From assembly GCA_035610365.1 (NCBI GenBank), contig CM069432.1:170808035-170872034 (forward strand): 64,000 nt of DNA, given 5' to 3'. The translations under genes were made by a program, and so were the position numbers. Source of the stretch: Aquatica leii (taxonomy: Eukaryota; Arthropoda; Insecta; Coleoptera; Lampyridae). The notes under the pieces are model-generated. The model ran no database searches. It saw nothing but the letters and a program-made list of their open reading frames with translations, and was not told where the DNA came from. Positions 13,401-27,417 of this stretch are shown one piece after another (positions within the stretch are counted from its first letter, which is position 1; each line of letters starts with the position of its first letter).

Positions 13401-13689
13401 AGTCAACTTGTGGACTAGCTATAAGACCATTAAATAAAAGATTAGAAACTTATTATGACAAAAACATAAATCGCACTGGTTGGAGCTCCTGGACTAAAAC
13501 AGTCGAGAATGGTTATTAGGGAACCATCTAGAAAGAGAATTAAGTTAAGTAAAAACTAACTACTGACTCTTCACAGGGCACTGCCTATTTATGAATTATT
13601 TCACTAATATAAAATTGAAAGAAAATCTTTATTGTAGGATGTGTAGAAAAAAAGAACAAACACCTCTTTAGATAACAGATAGTAAGTCA

Positions 13690-14440
13690 ATGACACTAAC
13701 CCTTACAAAATTGTTCGAATTGAAATCCATCTGTATCTACGTAATTTTTAATACCGCTGCCTTAATTCTTTTTATTAATCAGCATCTTGAGGAGGCGTTG
13801 CATATACTCTTTCTTTAATGAAACCCTAAACAAAAAAGCCTAAAAGATTGATATCGCGAGATCTCGCAGGCTATAGGATGGGATTACCGCGACCAATTCA
13901 TCTATTTGGGAAGCGTTCATCTAACTCACTCACAGTACAAGCAAAGTGAGCAGGAGCTCCATCGTGCATGTAAATCATGTTATAGCGTATGTTCAACGGC
14001 ATTTTGTAAATAACTTGTTCCATACATTAAGGTACACATTGGCATTACGACGATTTCGCGGTCAGGTATAAATTTATGCGAGTTTTCATCTACCCAATGG
14101 TGAAGATTATGAATTTAATACTCATTTATCATCTCTGGTAAAAATAGATTCATCGCTCCAAAGAATACGTCGAAAAAAGTTGCCATCTTTTTGAATAGAA
14201 TTAAAGATTGTGTTACAAAAATTTAATCGTGATTTGTTGTCGTTATCATAGAGAAGCTGAGAAATGTAATATGGATGAAGCAAGTTTTTTTGTAAACGGT
14301 CTTGTTACTAGGAATATTTAAAGTTAAAGCTAATTGTCGGGTACTAAGCGAAGAATTTTCGTCTATAGCGTTTAAAATTTGTTTTTGTAGTTGTATTGCA
14401 CTCCTTTATCTTGGACGACCAGCATTATCGTTTTTCCATA
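13690..14440 (-). pseudogene. Tc1/mariner-like transposase relic
   Basis: Read on the minus strand: NDNAGRPR and LQKQILNAIDENSSLSTRQLALTLNI form the helix-turn-helix start. A middle part has FFGAMNLFLPEMINEY and HHWVDENSHKFIPDREIVV. In another frame MHDGAPAHFACTVSELDERF and IGRGNPIL follow, the block that carries catalytic acidic residues in this family, ending in GFIKERVYATPP. The order matches one full-length transposase of about 340 codons, broken by several frameshifts and stops. Terminal inverted repeats were not found. Confidence 0.65.
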
Positions 14441-16505
14441 TAAGCAAACTAGTTTCTTAAAGTCGTTGATCCGTACCGTACCGTACATGAAGTACATATC
14501 GTCATATTTATTAAATTTAAAAATCATTATTAGTGAAGAAACAAATAACAAAGAACGCAAAATACACAGAACCACAAAAACTAATCAAAAGTACAAAAAA
14601 AAAAGATTTGTATAAAAATGAAAACAAGAAAATCGAATTGGATCCATGAATGTCAAAATTTGACAGATGATGTTTATAACTAAAACCTGTTGTAATCGCG
14701 TTAGAATGGAAAGTTGGTTTTTCCACAATGCAAAATGTGTTTTTTGTAAAAATACATTAATACGTTAACAACCTTGACCAACATGCACTTGCGATTAGTG
14801 TACTTTGTAAAAGTAAATAAGAAACCTGTTACCTACTATTTGATTGAAACATACATTCATCCATAATACGTTACTTGATTATCTGAGCTGATTATATTTA
14901 GCTTTTAATTAGCATTATACGTAAAGTTTAAAAATCGAATAATACATAGCGGTTTCCATATACCAGGTAATTCAACGTTCTGGAAAAGTCAACTGGAATC
15001 TTTATTAATTAAATGCGGTAAAAAAAGTTTAGATAAAAGTTGTCATATTTAATGTTTTCTATTTACTAAAATGATTTTTTGAAGTACAGCATACTCCGTT
15101 TTTCTGTATTAGTGACAGATTCAATTTTTTTAAATCTAGGGTACTATATATTTTATTTTATTTTTAAAAATGTTTGTATGTTTTTTTTAAATACGACAAT
15201 TGTAGAATTGTAGCGACAAATTAGTATCTCTCAAATCTTACAAGCTTTGATCTCAATTTTTTATAATACTTAAACTAAACTACGTTCTAACTTGTACTAC
15301 TGTAAAAACTTTGATTTTTTAAATAGCATAATATATTTCTTTATAAGCTGTTGGTCTAATTTTACCCAAATTTAGTTATACACATATCTGTATTATTAAA
15401 CGTTCTTAAAACAATTCAACTTTTAGTAATACCGTATTAAAAAACTATAAATTAGTACACAACGTAGAAAAGTTGTCATTGGATTTAATGACAGCGCAAG
15501 TCAATGAACTATTGACAAATAACGCCGTCAAAATCTCAAATATAAAATAGGTTACGAACATTGTCGGTAAAATTGTAGAAAACATAATCAGAACTAGCGG
15601 ACAACTGTTTCGTTCTTTAAGAACTCGTTAGCACTAAGACACACCGATATGTTTCAACAACCATACCGACAGACAACCGTACTCTTTTATGTAGTGTTGG
15701 TAATCTCTACGCAACACCTAAAAGTAAATTTAAAATTTATACTTCTTACATTGCAACGTTTCTCGTTTATTTAGCTAAAGTCTTTGTTTTGGTTACAATC
15801 GTAGATAAACGTAATCAAGTACCTACACAGTATATTTTGCTAAATTAGGTCAGTGTCAATACAAAGCAATAAAGATTAGTATTTGTTGTAATTAATTTAC
15901 TAACAAATTGCTTTATATATGACAAAGAATTAAAGTTAACAACGATTCACGCAATACGTGAAGACGTTTTAAAATACGAGTCTCACAGCATTTAACACAT
16001 AGTTGATACCAAAAGTCAATCTCCTATTATTAAAATAGACAAATTGAAAATATCTCGAAAAGGAACCACTTTAGACGAAAAAGAAAACATTTTTTATCAA
16101 CGCCACAAGAAAACTTAAGTTTGTAGTCGTTTATCAGAAACAGCCTGTATACTATGTTACTTCATAACTCTGGATCAATCAAATTCAAACCTTGCACCGT
16201 AAATAGTATTTTGTGTTTATTACCCTAACTACCACACATGAACAAATTTAATATTTCTATAACCATAAAACGTTTATTGTGTATTTTTTATTATCAAATT
16301 AATAATAAGATAATTAAGTAAATGTAACTATGAATTTAGATTTATTTATTGATCCTTTTATTACTCCCACGTACAGATGCGTTATCTTTTCACTTCAGTT
16401 CGAAGTTATGAGGTAACATATGCTAGCAGTCAGGTAATCATTTATATTGTGGCAATTAGCTGTAACACGTGCAGGTTACGTGTTCCAAGACTATAGACTA
16501 AAAGC
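14441..16505. other. Non-coding AT-rich DNA
   Basis: No supported feature. Confidence 0.5.
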
Positions 16506-16537
16506 TTGATAAAGCTTTTACAAACAGGTTCACCTAA

Positions 16538-17372
16538 CTATATTAGGATGCGCCCCAGTCCCAAAACCCATTTCCAGTATTTTTCCTGTAGCCCCTTTAC
16601 CTCCCTCCACTCCTTCAACCCCCATAGTTCCGCCCCATACATCACTCCCATTCTTTTTCTTCCATCCATGTTTCCTGTAATCCCACTACATCCTGTTCCT
16701 TGATGTACTTTCAAAAATCCTGTTCTTTCTTCCAATGTCAAATCGTAACTTTTTCTTCTTCTCTGCCATTATTTTCTGCTTTTTCTCTCATCCTCTCATT
16801 TCCGCCACAACAATCTCATTTTTCTTCTCTTTGTTTATTACTGTCACCTTTTTTACTTCTACTTTTACATTTAATTTTTCTTCCAGCATCGATGCTAAAT
16901 CATTTTGTGGTTCTTCACTTCTCCACCTCTTTATTAAAAGATTATTTTTCCTTTTCCATCTTTCCTCATCTTCTGCTTTTTTCTCCAGTTTTTCTATTCT
17001 CTCCACCAATTCCTCTTTTTTTTCTTCCACTTCTTTTCTCTTTCTCCTAATTTTTTCATTTCTTTGAATTTTGGCCTTATTCCTTCCATATTTTCTTCCA
17101 TTTGTTTTATCATTTCCCTCATTAATTTTTTTAACTCCTATATTTCTTTCCTTCCTCCTTCTGTTTTTGAGGTTTTTCCTTTAATTTCCTCCGTAATTTT
17201 TTTAATGTCCGGTGATCTTATTGATTTCTTTTCTCTTTCAAATATTTGTTGTCTTTCATTTTCCTCTTCCTTTCTCTCTCTTTTATTCATTCCTTTTCCC
17301 TTTTTTTCTTTCTTTTATATTCCTCCTCACCTTTCGATGTTGAAGGTCGTATTTACATTTAAGGAAACGTAA
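16538..17372 (-). pseudogene. Non-LTR retrotransposon relic: coiled-coil ORF1-like part joined to RT C-terminus
   Basis: The minus strand reads as a long, charged, coiled-coil protein rich in K, E and R from about 17350 to 16790 (for example KKEELVERIEKLEKKAEDEE and RWKRKNNLLIKRW). After a stop it continues at 16741-16538 with MGVMYGAELWGLKEW and LQEKYWKWVLGLGR, which matches the end of many insect RTs ('YGAE.WG...E.vq.kYlrWvLgl'). The endonuclease and RT catalytic core are absent, so the two ends of the element are fused by deletion. On the plus strand the region appears as a strong pyrimidine tract; the plus-strand frames are shadows. Confidence 0.6.
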
Positions 17373-20300
17373 AAGTGAAATACAAGTGTAATTTTCTTGT
17401 ATATAAATAATATAAATATATTATTTATTTTTATACTCTGGGGTCATTATTTATTTAAATTTTCACTGCATCAGTAGGCATAGCATAGTATAATTAAAAA
17501 ACAAAAGTGCAAGCAAAAAAAAAGAGTCAATGTCAAATTTATTTACAAATTATTGGGAACGGAATTAATCACCGCTCTCCAATTGATGCGAATGACTTAG
17601 TGGCTTACGGACTTGTATTAAAAAAATATCATACAGGATTTGATCCACTTCTTAAAAAGGTTCGTCTTCACTGTTCAAAAACGTACATTAGAGAAGTTAC
17701 TGTTACCTGTATTGAAACGAAAATGGCTCTATTTCGAGTTACAACTCGTCACATATAACTGTGCGTTAGTTTAAATTATTGGCGGTACTTGATCAATTGA
17801 TCATTGACAAGGACCGAACAATTTAGTCAATTGACAATCAAGTCCAGTATTGAGATTTGATTAATTAACCCGTCAACATAAACAGTATTATCATTTGTTT
17901 TATCGCGTATCTGGTAAAATGCTGGTTTTAATTTTACGGAACAAATGAATTCTGTTCCAAAAAGTATTACTCTTTTATCGTTTATACGTGAATGCGTAAA
18001 CTAAGCAATAACATTTTAGTGTAAATGTAATATGCTGGTACTAATTCTGTATTTTGTTCTATTTTTTTCTTTTTTGTCTTTGTGCTGTTATCGACTGTTG
18101 TACAATGTAAGTGAATCTCTCATTATCTTGACTCACGTTTTTTGTCTATACTTTTGTTGCATTTTAAATTCAAAACATGGATACAACTGTAATAATATTT
18201 AATGTAATGCCACCAATCAGCTGATGGCACTATTGTTAACATGTATTTTATACAATTTTGTATTAGTGCATATAAACTACGCGTTATTTTTATGCATTCA
18301 AACATTGCATTTGCTCTGATGAGTTTTTAAGTGATAAGTAAAAATTGACTTTTTTATTATTTTAAGTCTTGCATAAAATATAAGAAGCTTGGTGTTTACG
18401 TGCTTTTACCTAATTATCCTAAGAAGTTTGGCGCAAAGTTGAAATGTTTATAGTAAAAGATATAGATAACAATCAAAAAAGATTTTTGCAGGAGAAAATA
18501 TAAACGGAACTTGACATAGACAACAGCTACATTCTTATAGTTCAAGATATGTAAGTTATATCAAACATTCCATTGATTAATGAAAATAATGACAGACACC
18601 AGGTTTGCGAAATATTAGATTAGATTCATAGTTAGATCATAGAACAGCAAAGCATTTTACATAAAAATACCATAATAAAGTTTCATTTTATAATTGTGCA
18701 AAATGCTCGGCTGAATAGCGATAAGAAATATTATATAAGGAAGTTAAATTAGATAAGTAGTTAGTTATTAAGTTTACCTTGTAAATAAAACACGAAAATC
18801 TATCTATCGAAGTTTTTGTCTAATAAATAAATAAGTTAAGTTTGTATTTTTTAAAAACAAAAAATCCCAACGAATAAATATAACTTGTATGTTTGCAAAA
18901 TTGGATTTTAATTTATCTGTAACAACTTATGCTTGTAAATCTTTTGTTATTGATCTAGTTTGTTATAGTGGTAAACAGTAGCGACTTCTGGGTTAGGTCA
19001 TTTGGTAAATGACCCTCCAAGAAATGCAAAAATCATGGTACTTTGTAATAAAAAGATTATAAACGATAACAATCATTTTGCCTATTTCAAGGATACATGA
19101 ATGACCTTATATATATAAATATTTTATTAAGTAAGACTGCGTTTTTAAAGCTTTGATTTTGAGATGGCCCTTCTACAGCGTTGGCCAGCAGCCGCCGCTG
19201 GTAGTAGATATATGTATGTGTATACCTAACTTATCAATGTCACGTTGACGAAAAGTTTGACTTTTTTATCGCTAGCAATTAAATTCAATCACTAATCGAA
19301 GTCATTCAGAAGAAAGATTTCTACACTATTTTTAAATACTAAATACAATGCACTTCGCAAGTAGAACATGTTCAACTTGTAGACTTGAAAAAGAAAAAGA
19401 TTACTCACGTAAACGTTAAAAATAATTAGTTCTACAAATCAAAGATAAAAATTTTCGGAATAAGTTCATTGCGTTAACAAGCCAGTTTAAAATATGAAAG
19501 GAATAGGATGATTTTAGCAAAAATATGTAGTAACTATGACGTTTTCATATAAAATGATATTTTTACTTATATATAAAAAGAACTGCAATATATGATGAAA
19601 TATGTATTTTTTATTGCACTAATAAATTTGATACCTCGAACAGAAAAAATCCGAAGTACATAACGTAGAGTTGAGGGATCATAATAAATTTCTGGTAATT
19701 TGTTTAAATATTAATATTTTTAATTATTTATTGTACAGTGAATAATCAAAAAATTGGCACTCTTTTGATCGCTTGTCATCTCCATATGATAAAATATAAA
19801 CATGTACTTTCCTAGACTTGTCGTTTCGAGTTTTGTGTGCTATAAATAATTTTGTACAACTTTACCTGACGATTAAAAAAAAATTAATATATAATTTTTA
19901 TTTTAAATTTAAGGAAGGAATTCGCATAATTACAACTTTGATTTGATGCATCCTAATGATTTGACTGACAATCTAAAAATCACAATAAAAATTAAAAATT
20001 ATTTGAATCATTTCAAAATTCGATCGGTGTTATAATAAGTACAACTTGTGCGATGTGGAATCTATGAGTCTTTATGGTTGTTATATTATAAACAAGGTTT
20101 TGGATCGTATTACTATTATTGTTTATCAAGTAATTTTAAGAAACCTAAACTGATAATTTTGGGCACGTATAGTATTAGCACTGTTTTTATATAGGATAGT
20201 TACTCAACTTCAATGTAGAATTTTCAGTCAACTGGAATATAGTCAACTTATAAAACATTTAATTATTAACACTCGAGAAGTAGCGGCCTCTAGCAAAATT

Positions 20301-20964
20301 AACAATCAATTTAAAAAAAAAACAGTTACCTACAAGTTTTCTATTTATGTTTGTAACTTAAGTTTATTTGAAAAATATGATGCACGTGTTTATCTACACT
20401 AGTTGCAACATTAAACATGTTTTTAAAAATTTATGGGTTACACTATTTGCGTTAAAGTTTAGGTAAAATGTTTTAAGCATGTATTATAGTACATTATTTA
20501 AGAATTAAGAATACTTTTTTTTCCAAGTATAATTTAAATTTGGTAGATTTGGTTGTAATGTTCGATTATGTTACGTCAACAATATCCGATTGTGTTTGCT
20601 GGATTACGTTTACTTGTAACCGAACCGGTGTAACTATAATTGTACGCACAGTAACTCTAATTTCCAAACAAGATTAATAGTTTTAAGCTCCTTGGTTTTA
20701 ACTATACTATGTAATTGAAAATGATCTTGGCTTTAAAAACAAATAAATATAAATTTTCTAAATATGCTGAAGTCCATAAAACTTTGTAACAGTTGGCGGT
20801 TGGTAGTCAATGCTACACGTGAGCCATTTTGATATTAAAACTTTTAAAACGCATTTTTAGTTAATAAAATGTTTATAATTAAGTCAATTTATCTTCCAAC
20901 TTTGAAATAGGCAAATTGATTAATAACGTTTACAATCTATTGTTTTAAATTAATAGCATCGGTT
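17373..20964. other. Non-coding AT-rich DNA
   Basis: No gene seen. An imperfect inverted repeat (ACTTGAT...GTCAATTG...ATCAAGT) lies near 17786-17843, and a short GC-rich patch near 19170-19205. Confidence 0.5.
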
Positions 20965-21138
20965 TTACAAATACGACCGATTTGCGCTCCCACCTGAAAG
21001 CGACCAGCTTGTCCTCCATAGGCCATATTCTCCGATCGACCGATTTGCGCTTTCTTGAAATGTACAAAAAATTATAATCAGAGACGAAACAAATTTTTTA
21101 TTTATTGATAAGAACACTCTTGTGAGAGACAGAATCTT

Positions 21139-21399
21139 GTTTGAATGTATTAAACAATGTTGCTTGATGCGAAGTAATAACATTCTGCTGAACTTTCATT
21201 GTTTATTATTTTGAAATAAATATATACACCCATACCGGTCTTCCAACGTTTGTTTGAATGTATTAAACAATGTTGCTTGATGCGAAGTAATAACATTCTG
21301 CTGAACTTTCATTGTTTATTATTTTGAAATGAATATAGAGTGTATATTCATTTCAAAATAATAAACAATGAAAGTTCAGCAGAATGTTATTACTTCGCA
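21139..21399. repeat. Direct repeat plus perfect 57-bp fold-back palindrome
   Basis: A segment of about 80 bp starting TGTTTGAATGTATTAAACAA at 21139 is repeated at 21251. The 3' part of the second copy (21281-21337) is then repeated as an exact reverse complement at 21343-21399, leaving a 5-nt spacer. The arms are identical over 57 bp, so the inversion is recent. Upstream, the 15-mer CGACCGATTTGCGCT also occurs twice (near 20976 and 21038). Confidence 0.85.
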
Positions 21400-24300
21400 G
21401 ACAGAATCTTGGTATTTAACAATGTTAGGGCAATTTTAGCAAGGCACTGTATTTATAGATAAGCCGTTTAAAAGCTGTAGTAAGCAATTCAGTCAAATAT
21501 ATATTATCTATGTCGATATTAGTGGTATACCAGATGATTTTGAGCAAGCAATGATAAGTGTAATAAAATATCATTTTCCAAAAGCTCCAATTTCTGAATG
21601 CAGCTTCCACTTTAATCATCGTATATGAAGAAACATACAAATTATTAAACTTGTTCCTGAATATACGAACAATGAATATATACGACTACATATAAGAATG
21701 TGCGCTAAGTTAGAATATCTGCCTCTGGAAGATATCGATGATAAGTGGATGTGCATCCAAGAAATCTTTTCAGTTTCATAAAAAATGACGGAGTTCTATG
21801 ATTACTTTGTTACTCAGTAGTTAGACAACAAAAACACTGCCAAAGAAACGTGAAATTGCCATCAGCAAAGACATCGGAGTAAAAACGCTTTAGAGGTATG
21901 GAATAATAGATTAAATAAATTGATTAGATCACAGAGTGTTCTCATCACGCTTATGATCGAACCGCTTTACATTTACAAGAAGACTTATATTAATCTGAAT
22001 AAAAGAATATCAACAAACTTTCAACAAATACAGGAGATCTACGATTGTGTTTAAGAGATCTTACATTATGTTCAGAAACTGGAATAAGTATAAAAAAATG
22101 GACAAAAAAATAAATAAAACAAAAAAACAAAGAAACATAAAACACAAAACAAAATCATTTAAACAAACAAAAGTTTATCTTACATATAAAATTGGCCTCA
22201 GTATGGATGAATGATAACTCGTAGATAGTAAAACTTTTTGATTTTACATTTTGATAAATTCAAAACTTTATATGTAATGTGAAGAAGGTTTTAAACAGCA
22301 ACAAAAAATTTTAAAGTTATACAGAATTTTACGAAAAAAATAACGCAGAAAATAAATAAACTAATTCAAAAATTTGTATTGGTAATACCTAAAATGACAA
22401 TTAAAAAATTATGTCAAAACTTGTATTTATTTTATGTCAACTTGACAGCGTTTATACTATTAGTTATCTGTTACTTTTATTTTATTCTTGTTTTTTTACT
22501 CATCTCTAGTTAAAGAAATGGTGAGTATAATTTACTTGCTTTAAAGGCATGCAATTTTAGTTAACTTCAAATCATTTAGTATTTGAATTTATTTTTAATA
22601 CATTAATTTCAAGCATAACCTAATATGAATGAGCTCGATTAGTTTGAAAAGTACTAATGATTCAATGACAAGATTTTGCTTTTGCAGCTAGTAAATAAAA
22701 GAAACATATTCATGCAAAGCCTGAATCTTTAACAATGTCGTCAAGTTTTGACAAATGTTGATATGTGATAATTTTTCCTAGAAGCTTCAACCAAATAACG
22801 TGTGGATGTGACTTACAGAGCAAATAAGGTAAATTTGTAAATGTTTAAAGATAATTTGTAATTAATAGGTGTTATTTTTAAGAATCAAGCTTTCCGAACT
22901 AAGAAGGTAATAAGAACATCGTAGTTAAAGAATTGAAAAAAATTCCTTTTAGAAAATGCAAGATAGTTAATTATTCTAATGGATCAAATATGCTGTAATA
23001 ATTTTACTGCAAAATTAGTTCAAATATGAAAAATTAATTGTTAACAAAACACATTGTAGGTACAAGGAAACAAGCGATCCAGTGCTTTTGCTTATAATTG
23101 CATCTAAATATATAATTTTTTCAATGTATAAACCAGTGGTTTGCATTAGTCTTGTAACAATTGATTGTATATATGTTTATCTTGTGTTATTTATTAAAAC
23201 GTAAGTACAAAGTGTTTGTGATTACATTTTTAAGAAGATAGCGACAATGTGCGAATACATTATTTTTACAAGATTATAATGTAATATGTAATAAAAGTAT
23301 ACATAAATACTTATGAAAACTGCATTAACCTAAGGATAAATAATAACAAACAGATATCAGGCATGTGCGGAACAAACATTTTAATATTTTGCAACTATTA
23401 ATGAACACCAAAAGATAATTGGATACTTCTGAATTGTCATGCAGTTTAAAAAACTGATAAATGTTCTAATAAATACTAACTTCTTTAATTAATTTAAGCA
23501 TGTTATCATAAAATGACTAATTTTATTTTAAGGATTAAATTACTTAATCTGTTTATAACACTGCAAAAATCTGATAAAATACTGTTAATATTTCCTTTCC
23601 TTCAAAAGAAAAACCTGCAAGAAAACAAGTAGTTAGGTTGCAAATTAGAAGTCTTTATTTGTTCTAATTACCTTGAACTAAAATATATTTATATTTCATT
23701 ACAAGAAAGTCACCACTAAACGTCAACGTTTACAAATATAACCTAAAATATGTAATTTATAAAACACTTATTTTACGCTATAAACTAATGCAATACCTTA
23801 TACATGACACTCAATGATTTCATTTTCAAATTTCATAATTTGTGATGCAGAGAATATTTGTAAAAGTCTTCTAAATTATGTTTTTATAATTCATTATCTT
23901 GTACGTAAATAGGTTTGACCTGTACGGAAATGGCTTTGACCTGTACGGAAATGAAATTAGACAATGCACAACGTTGCCTAATCGCAATTAAACATACAAT
24001 GCATCGTATTATCTGTTAGTCGTAGAAAAATATTTTTTCACTACGATTATTTGAGAAAATATATCTAACGTTATAAGTAACAAGTATTATCTATTTTTGC
24101 CACGTCCTAAACGAGATGACAATTTTAGAAAGATGCAACAAAAAAGCTTTTCTAAACACAAGACGAATTTTAAAAACTTCAATGTGTGCAATTTTCTATA
24201 AAAAAGAAACACAGTAAATGTTCATTGTGGAAAAATGCAAAACTTATGTGTTTCTTAATATATTATAGGTATGCATTTCAAAGGTTAAACAGTAACACGA

Positions 24301-24445
24301 TCGTTAGGTAGATCAAAATACTTATTTTTGAAAGTATCGATTACTTCAGATAGATTTAGCTCTTAAAAATGTTCAGTTTTATCCATTGATCACTTAATTA
24401 AAAGTAATGAGTAACCTACACAGTTATCTACAGTATCACGCGCGA
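21400..24445. other. Non-coding AT-rich DNA
   Basis: Nothing supported. Contains two adjacent copies of a GTACGGAAATG-type 20-bp unit near 23930-23955. Confidence 0.5.
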
Positions 24446-24483
24446 CCACACTAAAAAAAAGTGACTTAGAATCAATGTAAATC

Positions 24484-27417
24484 TACATTGAATCAATGAA
24501 AAAGATTGTAACCTGCGTTTGGGGATTGCAGCAGTTATCTTTTTATGTCAGACCCCGTAATTAGATTCTGCTGGCTGAATTTTGTTTTTTTTGTTTTTCT
24601 TCGATTGATTAGTTCAATGTTAGCTTCAAGAACGTTTTGCTCGTTATTTTATTGCGTGTGATTTAAGTTTATTGGTATTTCAAGTTGTTTTACAATCATT
24701 ACTGGTATTTTTTTTTTTTTTTGAATGCATAAAGTTCCGTGGTTTTGATTTTGATTTAGTGTTTTACTTGTTTATCTTAGTAAAATAACAATTCTGTATG
24801 ATTTACGACTTCCTTTTGGAATGTAAGTTGATCCATTTTTCTTGGTATCTACACTTTGTTTAGACTGAGTTCTTTTATAAAGCGCGATTATGAGCCACCT
24901 GCAATTAAGCAAGCTAAGCATTTTGGGTGAGAAATGTTTTCTGCCGAGGGGCTACGTGTCAAGATGCACATGGCCAATTATAGTTTTCATCTTTGTTAAG
25001 TTCGTTTGTTTAATGTTCTATCTTCTACAAAGATTTTACAGCGCAAGTACATGAAGTTAAGTAGGGATACGAAGTTTTAAAAGAGGTAAAATTTTGGTTT
25101 TGGGGATGAATCGTTGGTCGCAATTAAGAAATACCGGATACCTTGATGTAATTGAGTGGTGAGGGTACTTTTACCCTATCGTTATGTATTACCGCGGAAG
25201 TTGGAACCGTGAAAATTAAGTGTAGTGGTGGAAAAGTTTGATTTTCCAAATTTCGTAATTTACGGTTTAATTAGACTTCATGGTTTCCAAAATTAAAACT
25301 CACGTCTCAAGTTGGATATGCAATCGTTGGGTTGTGCTACGTCCAGTCTTCGCATTTATGCGGATTTTATTTAAGTGTTAAAAAGAAAATTCTTCCGCCG
25401 TCATAGAAATTGTTTGGGGTACCTTTCACCTGGCCACTACGAACTAACCACAAGTTCGTTCCTTAAGTTACGACGAATTCAAGGTATTTATGTTGCACCA
25501 TTTATTTAATCGTGAAGATATTATTTACGTGATTTAAGTGTTAAAAGCTTTGAATTTCAAGTAAAAATTACAAGTGTCTCGAAGTTAACGTTAATATAAC
25601 TAATTATTGTCCGTATTTAGCGGAACTGTGTTATAATCCCGAGTTTAAAATTTATTAAACGGGACCGAATTTTCGATTCAAATTATATATATTAGTCTTA
25701 TAAGTTTATTTCATTTTATATCCTCCAGAAGCGGAGTTGTGGTTGGCAAGGGCCAGAAGTCCATTAAGCTTTACTCCTTCCTGGCGCCCTTTGATTTCGA
25801 CATTATTACTTCTCAATTTTGTGTTTTCGTCAAGTCAATCCAATTCAATCACGAAACTTTTAAAGATAACCCACCCCTTCTCCATTGAGCTAGTGGCACA
25901 ACACCGTTTATGTTACCTCATTTCAGGCAGTGACTTTGTGTTAACTTTGGCATGTAACAAGATACACATTTTTCATCCGATTGATGGGTACATCAGCACA
26001 ACGAATTTGTTACGTTACATTAATGTACTAAAACATTGATTCTGAACAAAAATGTATACTTCAAGACAATGCATTATTACTTTAATTGAATGCACATGAT
26101 TTATCAATTTCGTGTACCAACATTCATAAATCAATGTAAAAATTTGTAAACACAATGTACGATTACATTGACGCAATTTGTGTTCGTCATTAATTTGATG
26201 TAGAATTACATTAATCTAATGAATGCATTACTTCAATTTAATGTATTAATAAACATTAATAGTATGTAAAATATATATTTAGATATCAAATAAAGCGATC
26301 CAATTTTATTACACTCTGAAAGTAAACTTCAATCAAACCACTAAAATTAAAAAAAAACAGTTTGTTATTTGTATAATTTTTAATAATCCATCTCCTGATG
26401 GGTATAGATAGGTAAAGTCAACATCAATCTAAAAAATATTGCATTTACAAAATTACCAAATGAAAATCAGATGATTTTTGTAGAATGGCCATTGATCAAA
26501 TATTTTGTTGATAGACTTACATTTTTAATATTATGCATACTGTCCAGTAGGAACCCAACTCATCCGTTGACCATTCACCAAATTTCATCTACTAGATGCA
26601 TGTTGAGCCATCGTCTTTTGAGGCTAAAATAATTAAAGATGTGAATAACTATTTAGTTAATTTCTCTTTTTCGTTTTAAATTTGATAACGTAGGGAATAC
26701 CGTCAGATATTATTGGTAACACTTAATTAACAATATTATTTAGATACAGTTGAGAATTACAGTACCATTGAGAGATTATTATTAAATAATAAAATACATA
26801 CACTCACCTATTGAACAAACTTTAGTAACTAAAACGTTGACCGCGTATATATTTGCTCCTGTTTTACTGCACTATCGAATCAAGAAAAATACACGTACTA
26901 AATGCACTGACTCCACCTGACATGCTATATAAAATTAATTTATTGTTGACATTGAGGTTCACATACTCAAATTTCTGAGTAAGATAATGCTTGGTGCTAC
27001 GTGTGATAGTGATAAGGCTTGATTCTGTGTATGTTACATTGAATTAATGTATCTCTTACATAAAATTAACGTATGCATTTATAGTTTTAATGAAAAATAC
27101 ATTGAAATCATAAACTGTACATGGTTCTATAAAAACTATACACATACATCGTACGATTACATTAACCCAATGTATTTCAAATGTTAAATTAATGTACATC
27201 ATGCGATAAATTACCGCAATGGTAGATTCAAAGGTTCACTGTGCATGATTTCATAACAAATTCTTTTAAACGATAACAAATACAACTTGATACATTAAAT
27301 CAATGTAAAGTTCATAAAAAAACTATGTACTTATAATGTAAATTACAAAAATTCAAGGAAAACGTACATTGTTTTAATGTACTATAGGTCGATGTATACC
27401 GTACATTGACCTTATGT
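24484..27417. repeat. Cluster of 17-bp palindromes TACATT-N5-AATGTA
   Basis: Four exact-consensus sites start at 27035, 27158, 27290 and 27364, and one with a single mismatch at 27401. All have the same 5-nt spacer. One-mismatch copies lie at 24484 and 26207, and the mirror form AATGTA-N4-TACATT at 26155-26170. The spacer bases differ between sites, so the arms, not the whole unit, are conserved. They may be binding sites for a dimeric protein or subterminal motifs of a non-autonomous DNA transposon. CACACTAAAA near 24448 and TTTTAGTGCAC near 27427 are weak candidates for its ends. Confidence 0.6.
24880..26040. other. Less AT-rich unique stretch, no proven gene
   Basis: Base composition is more balanced here than around it. 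A 100-codon plus-strand frame (25737-26039) lacks any recognised domain and has a hydrophobic, low-information composition. It could be an untranslated exon or the interior of the palindrome-bearing element. I do not call a gene. Confidence 0.3.

Noticed and set aside
16700..17372. Several overlapping plus-strand open frames rich in Phe, Ser and Leu
   Set aside because: They are the complement of a purine-rich coiled-coil coding region on the minus strand, which matches known retroelement structure.
17786..17843. Inverted repeat ACTTGAT...ATCAAGT as transposon ends
   Set aside because: Too short and imperfect, with no internal structure or target duplication.
20965..21183. 72-codon minus-strand frame ending in GGSANRSYL as a gene
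   Set aside because: Overlaps the recently duplicated palindromic segment and shows no domain; the repeated CGACCGATTTGCGCT explains its composition.
25737..26039. 100-codon plus-strand frame as a secreted protein
   Set aside because: Hydrophobic stretch but no convincing signal peptide or domain; begins with a non-ATG codon; the region looks like transposon interior or untranslated sequence.
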